Part shown: piece after piece, positions 62,159 through 64,000 of the stretch | Layout: the number at the start of each line of letters is the position of its first letter | Numbering within the stretch: the stretch's first letter is position 1 | Assembly: GCA_016490735.1 (NCBI GenBank) | Contig: JAEMWC010000231.1 | Coordinates: 420,001-484,000 of the forward strand | DNA length: 64,000 nucleotides | DNA from: Pachyseris speciosa | Taxonomy: Eukaryota > Cnidaria > Anthozoa > Scleractinia > Pachyseridae | Direction: 5' to 3' | The notes under the pieces: model-generated | Databases searched by the model: none | Seen by the model: only the letters and a program-made list of their open reading frames with translations | Told to the model about the DNA's origin: nothing | Program-made: the position numbers and the translations under genes

Positions 62159-63373
62159 TATTTTGGGAGAGGTGAGAAGGGGAGGTTGGGAGAAGTTGTA
62201 CAGCAAAACAATTTTGGTGAAATTTGCTAACATCATTCTTAAGTGTTGACTACATGAAAATTCAATTTTGATTTTCACCTCACTCAACACTCCCGAGTTG
62301 GAAAATGGGAGTGACTTTGATCTTGTTATGCACAGTTTTTTTGGCTTTCTTGAGAGCCAATCAAAAATCTGACACGTTTTCTTCTTCAACTTTGGAAAGG
62401 GCATTTGCTCTACAACCACCTCTAAGCCTTAATAATTTTGAGCATTACCTTTAAATCCTTACTTATAATTTAACAGCCCAACATAACTTACCTCAAAAAT
62501 ATTGTTGAGAGAATAACTCAGTAAAATACTCACTCAATTAAGAATGCAGGGTGTGTGTGACTGATCATGTATGTGCTATGGGAGTTTTGGGATTTCAAAG
62601 TATCACACTTGTGTTTCACATTCCTATATACTCTTTTTTAGCCCTACAAGTGATCAGTAATTTCTCCTTGTAATATGAACACGTTATAAAACAGTGTGGT
62701 CATGAGAAATAAGGACAAAATCACACGATGAATTTGCTTGATATTTTTTAACAACTCCTCCCTACTATATCCATGGGAAATCTGTAGGCAGGCACCAGTT
62801 GAAAATTTAAATTTGGGTTAAGCTACAATCATACCCACTGTATCCTTAATTGAGGAAGTCTTTGGCAAGATTTATCAAGTGGCAAGTGGTTAACCAAAGG
62901 TCAAATTTGTTTTATTTACATTAAAATTTGCTGCAATTAGAGCAAAAAAGTGAAAACATGACCAGGAATACTGAGATATGTCCAGAAATGCATGCAACAA
63001 TGAAAATGGCAATTTGCAAATTTGCCAAAATTGCCAGGGACTTGGAGGCAAATGCAAATGAGAAGGCAAGAGGGGCCCCTTGAAATCAGCAAATTTTGAC
63101 GAATTTGCCATTTTCGCCAAATATGCCATCTTCGCCATAATTCTTTGACGTTGCCATATTCATTTACATTTCCCGAAAAGTCTCTGGTGACTTTGCCGAA
63201 TTTGCCATTTTCGCCACATTCCCTTAATGTTCCCTTGTTCTCCAAGCTATATATTGGGTTTGGAATAATGAATGAATAGATAAGCATGCATTACCATAAA
63301 GTGGGGACTTCTACTTTTGCTTTGGAACCGTTTTGTTAGCCATATAATAAACAACTTAATAACCTTGACTGTT
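62159..63373. other. No gene seen; TTTGCCATTTTCGCC repeats
   Basis: Around 63005-63225 the motif TTTGCC(A/G)(A/T)(A/T)TTTGCC and CATTTTCGCC recur about ten times on one strand, a degenerate tandem array. The rest is AT-rich. Confidence 0.5.
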
Positions 63374-63480
63374 AGGTTGTTACAGGAAAATCTCAAACCT
63401 CGGGCTAGCGGTATTGACCTTGCTATCACTTGGTCAATGTGGAAAGGCCTCAGTCTGAGATTTTCCCGTAATGACTGCAC
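63374..63480. repeat. Foldback MITE
   Basis: GGAAAATCTCAAACCTCGGG is mirrored by CCTCAGTCTGAGATTTTCC. The inner arms GTATTGACC and GGTCAATG flank a ten-base loop. Confidence 0.75.
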
Positions 63481-64000
63481 TTTCAGTTATAAAGTAGTTA
63501 ATCACCGTGCAGTTGATACACATGAGAAAACCATTTTAAAAACTAATAATTTTTACTTCTGGTACTTGTAGTTTAGTGTCCTTATGAGCAGGTGGCTTCA
63601 ACACAAATCATTCCTGAAATAGTTTGGGGTGTTTACAGTTTTCAGAGTTTCACAGAAAAATAGTATTTTGTAGTTGCACACAGTATTCTATAACTACCAA
63701 CTTCATTATTATTTAAATTATTTACTGTGCGAAAGTCAATAAAGTGAACAGTCTATTCATCCATTTCATAGAACAGACAACAATCACACTATATAAAAGA
63801 AAAATCAAAAGCTTGTAAAAAATGCTGAAAGATATCAAGGAATACAAATAGCCTTCTTTACCTTTGACTTAGCCAGCAATAAAAAAGTATGTAAAAGAGC
63901 ATATTATCAATATTGCCAACTGGAATTAATGCTCTCTCCTCCCCCCCAAAAATTGAAAATCCTTCAACTTTATGAAATCCCCAAAGTATTTGAAATGCAC
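63481..64000. other. No gene seen
   Basis: AT-rich sequence with no convincing ORF, splice pair or repeat end. Confidence 0.5.

Noticed and set aside
62888..62910. Right terminus of the Harbinger element (GGTTAACCAAAGG)
   Set aside because: Only a short match to a subterminal motif; the terminal GGTTGCTCGAA complement is absent.

Overview
The window is eukaryotic nuclear DNA, most likely from an anthozoan cnidarian and probably a stony coral. It has large intron-rich genes with GT-AG boundaries, AT-rich introns, microsatellites, and a dense mix of LINE, Penelope-like, SINE, Crypton-like, Harbinger and foldback elements. The extracellular-module gene and the types of repeat fit a coral. That assignment is from memory of such genomes, not from a search.

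Layout: (1) 1-2000 holds a foldback repeat and a minus-strand Crypton-type tyrosine recombinase ORF. (2) 2736-17127, plus strand, is the 3' part of a single-pass membrane receptor gene. Eighteen exons join in one frame (617 codons). They encode the end of a MAM domain, two LDL-receptor class A domains, three and a half repeats of EGF plus a degenerate LDLa, a transmembrane helix, and a cytoplasmic tail with two NPxY motifs. The 5' part lies left of the window. (3) 19382-22304 is a 5'-truncated CR1/L2-like LINE with a 912-codon open frame. (4) 22476-56532, minus strand, is a duplicated GPP34 (GOLPH3-fold) locus. Eight conserved exons occur in the order E1 E1 E2 E3 / E1 E1 E2 E3 along the direction of transcription. 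All four first exons keep a start codon, an open frame and a donor site, and both E2-E3 pairs keep matching phases. The simplest reading is two paralogous genes, each with two alternative first exons. Their introns are filled with mobile-element debris: three Penelope-like fragments, a gag-like ORF, many MITEs, and an unusual 1 kb TIR element. (5) 57000-64000 holds more foldback elements, two orphan candidate exons, and a broken Harbinger (HARBI1-type) transposase gene.

How the parts relate: the receptor and the GPP34 genes are the two host loci. Almost everything else is mobile or derived from it. Because the GPP34 locus is duplicated, its paralogous introns act as filled and empty insertion sites, so several elements can be bounded directly. 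Two Penelope-like tails carry a hairpin of different sequence but the same pairing, set in a hammerhead-like frame.

Limits: all calls are by eye. No database search, alignment program or transcript data was used. Exon ends are read from splice consensus and phase.
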